Below, in pieces: positions 5,511 through 6,818 of a DNA stretch of 6,818 bases (within the stretch, counting starts at the first letter, position 1; every line of letters starts with the position of its first letter). The stretch lies in contig JAZRZG010000017.1 of the NCBI GenBank assembly GCA_045601305.1, forward strand, positions 1 to 6,818. The letters run 5' to 3'. The position numbers and the translations under genes are program-made. The DNA is from Equadaptatus sp045601305. Lineage in GTDB: Bacteria; Synergistota; Synergistia; Synergistales; Synergistaceae. The notes under the pieces were generated by a model, which saw nothing but the letters and a program-made list of their open reading frames with translations, ran no database searches and was not told the DNA's origin.

Positions 5511-5544
5511 GACACCACTGAACTGAAAGGATGTAGATTGTGAG

Positions 5545-6818
5545 ATGAATAACAGCGTAATCAAAGGAGCAGGTTATATACTTGTTCACGTTCCGGGTAT
5601 GGTTATGTATCACGGAGCGACCCAGACAACTGAAAGAGTTGTTAATCCGGATTCGGAATATCTTAAAGAACTGCCGAAACACATGAGATCCTATGAACAG
5701 TGTGTGGCATATCCGCCAAATCAGACATATATAGGAAATCTTCCTATTGAAGACCTTGCCGCGCTTCCCGAGCCGTGGGTTGACAAGACTGCTGAGGGCG
5801 CGACAAGATACGGAAAATTCGGTGAAATTATGCCCGAAGCGGAATTTATCATTCTTCTTCAGGTTTGTGACGCGTTTGACCTTGTGCATCTTGACAAAGA
5901 ATTTGTCAGGGCACACAGAGCGGAATTTGAAGCCCATCCGCTTATGACCGACGCGATAAAAGCGCTTGTCAAAGAGGGAGTGGATGCAGACGATGTTCTG
6001 CATTTTACAAAAGAAGAAGCAGCGGAAGAAATTGTTTACGAAGACAAAGTCGTCGGCTACGTAAAACGCGCGCACGATGTTGACGTGAACCTTTCCGCGC
6101 ATGTAATGTTTGAAAATATCGTTGCCAAGGCTTCCGGCGTTCTTTCCATACTCCATTTGCTCAAAAACACCGGAATCAACCCTGCCGACGTTGAATATGT
6201 AATTGACTGCTGCGAAGAAGCATGCGGCGACATGAACCAGAGAGGCGGCGGCAACTTCGCGAAAGCGGAAGCTGAAACAGCTGGACTTGTAAACGCTACA
6301 GGCTCTGATGCCCGAGGTTTCTGCGCAGGACCTGCTCATGCTATGGTTGAAGCAGCCTCGCTTGTCAAAGCGGGAACCTATAAAAACGTTGTCGTAGTCG
6401 GCGGAGGCTGCACTGCAAAACTCGGAATGAACGGCAAAGACCATGTCAAAAAAGATCTCCCGATACTTGAAGACTGCCTTGGCGGTTTTGCAATTCTTGT
6501 TTCGGAAAACGACGGAAAATCACCTGAAATTAACCTTGAAGTTCTCGGACGCCATACGGTAGGCACAGGTTCAGCGCCTCAGAACGTTATACAGGCGCTC
6601 GTAACAGACCCGCTCGCGGCAAACGGAATGACGGGCGAAGAAATAGCGAGAAAGACCGGACTGCACGAATACAGAGTGAAGAATTTCCTCGCGGCAACGG
6701 CAGGAAAGGGCAAAGGACGGTTGGCAAGAGCCCTGGAGCTTTGCATGGAGGCGGACAGAGAGATCAAATTCTCGGGCGTGGACAGTTATACGGTGCTTGA
6801 CCGTCTGGTCATGCGGCT
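5545..6818 (+). CDS. grdC: Glycine reductase protein C subunit GrdC, N-terminal part joined in frame to a HolA-like C-terminus (runs off window)
   Basis: GrdC is the beta subunit of protein C, the thiolase/FabH-like complex that cleaves carboxymethyl-selenoprotein A to acetyl phosphate. The frame is open from the ATG at 5545 to the window end (424 codons, no stop). Residues 1 to about 357 match GrdC throughout: IKGAGYILVHVPGMV, TQTTERVVNPDSEYLKELPK, RYGKFGEIMPE, YVKRAHDVDVNLSAH, EEACGDMNQRGGGNFAKAEA, NATGSDARGFCAGPAHAM, KLGMNGKDHVKK and GRHTVGTGSAPQNVIQALVT. After TDPL (6604-6615) the expected GrdC C-terminal 150 or so residues are absent, replaced by about 65 residues that look like DNA polymerase III delta. 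The ribosome site is poor: AAAGG at 5526-5530 is 14 bases from the ATG, and no in-frame start lies between the TGA at 5524 and 5545. A product of this sequence would probably lack protein C activity. The GrdC identity of the first part is firm; the joined gene as a biological entity is doubtful. Confidence 0.85.
   Translation, partial: MNNSVIKGAGYILVHVPGMVMYHGATQTTERVVNPDSEYLKELPKHMRSYEQCVAYPPNQTYIGNLPIEDLAALPEPWVDKTAEGATRYGKFGEIMPEAEFIILLQVCDAFDLVHLDKEFVRAHRAEFEAHPLMTDAIKALVKEGVDADDVLHFTKEEAAEEIVYEDKVVGYVKRAHDVDVNLSAHVMFENIVAKASGVLSILHLLKNTGINPADVEYVIDCCEEACGDMNQRGGGNFAKAEAETAGLVNATGSDARGFCAGPAHAMVEAASLVKAGTYKNVVVVGGGCTAKLGMNGKDHVKKDLPILEDCLGGFAILVSENDGKSPEINLEVLGRHTVGTGSAPQNVIQALVTDPLAANGMTGEEIARKTGLHEYRVKNFLAATAGKGKGRLARALELCMEADREIKFSGVDSYTVLDRLVMR
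6616..6818 (+). other. HolA-like (DNA polymerase III delta) C-terminal segment fused behind GrdC
   Basis: From about 6616 the frame reads AANGMTGEEIARKTGLHEYR and then VKNFLAATAGKGKGRLARAL, followed by ELCMEADREIKFSGVDSYTV and LDRLVMR. The pattern of GM(T/S)xEEIA, a (V/L)HxYRVK core, a helix ending ALEL-x-EAD-x-xIK, and a closing L-x-x-LV-x-R(L) is that of the C-terminal collar domain of the clamp-loader delta subunit, which interacts with the other clamp-loader subunits. It corresponds to roughly the last 65 residues of a protein of about 330-350; everything upstream is missing. Leucine and glutamate codons here (CTG 3 of 8; GAG 3 of 6) differ from the GrdC part, where CTT dominates and GAG is rare. 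Assignment is by motif memory without a database search. Confidence 0.65.

Noticed and set aside
5446..6444. Long antisense open frame of 332 codons on the - strand
   Set aside because: It lies wholly over grdA's end and grdC, whose + frame is a conserved enzyme. The translation is rich in Phe, Cys and Val with no recognisable motif, as expected from the complement of a gene rich in GAA, AAA and GCx codons.
1..6818. Mobile elements, CRISPR arrays, tRNA or rRNA genes
   Set aside because: I found no transposase or integrase motifs, spaced direct repeats, tRNA-like cloverleaf or rRNA sequence in either strand.

Overview
This window carries most of a glycine reductase (grd) gene cluster, the selenoprotein system that strict anaerobes use for Stickland-type amino acid fermentation. 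The organism is therefore an amino-acid-fermenting, selenocysteine-using anaerobic bacterium. Roughly balanced base composition and strong Shine-Dalgarno sites fit a Synergistota or Clostridia-type genome, but the sequence does not settle the phylum. All genes lie on the + strand.

Layout. Bases 1-1197 are grdE, missing its 5' end: the proprotein of the pyruvoyl-containing subunits of protein B. Bases 1229-2530 are grdB, the selenoprotein subunit of protein B, read through an in-frame TGA at 2270-2272 that is followed by a perfect SECIS-like hairpin. A 14-bp perfect hairpin (2538-2570) closes this unit. A TetR-family regulator follows (2740-3453). After a roughly 220-base regulatory gap with a good extended -10 promoter come trxB (3673-4611), trxA (4627-4947, with the unusual GCVPC active site typical of grd-linked thioredoxins), grdA (5001-5474, selenoprotein A, in-frame TGA at 5130-5132, with its own candidate promoter) and grdC (from 5545).

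How the genes work together. Protein B (GrdE/GrdB) binds glycine through its pyruvoyl group. The Sec of GrdB and then of GrdA take up the carboxymethyl group, releasing ammonia. Protein C (GrdC/GrdD) turns the carboxymethyl-selenoether of GrdA into acetyl phosphate. NADPH, TrxB and TrxA re-reduce oxidised GrdA. grdD and the Sec machinery (selA, selB, selC, selD) are not in the window.

The most unexpected point is at the 3' end. The grdC reading frame matches GrdC for about 357 residues, then at about 6607-6630 switches without a stop or frameshift to a sequence that looks like the C-terminal domain of the DNA polymerase III delta subunit (HolA). About 150 C-terminal residues of GrdC are replaced. 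Codon use shifts at the same place. This is either a real deletion or fusion, or a chimeric assembly join at a contig end; the sequence alone cannot decide, though I lean toward a join artefact.
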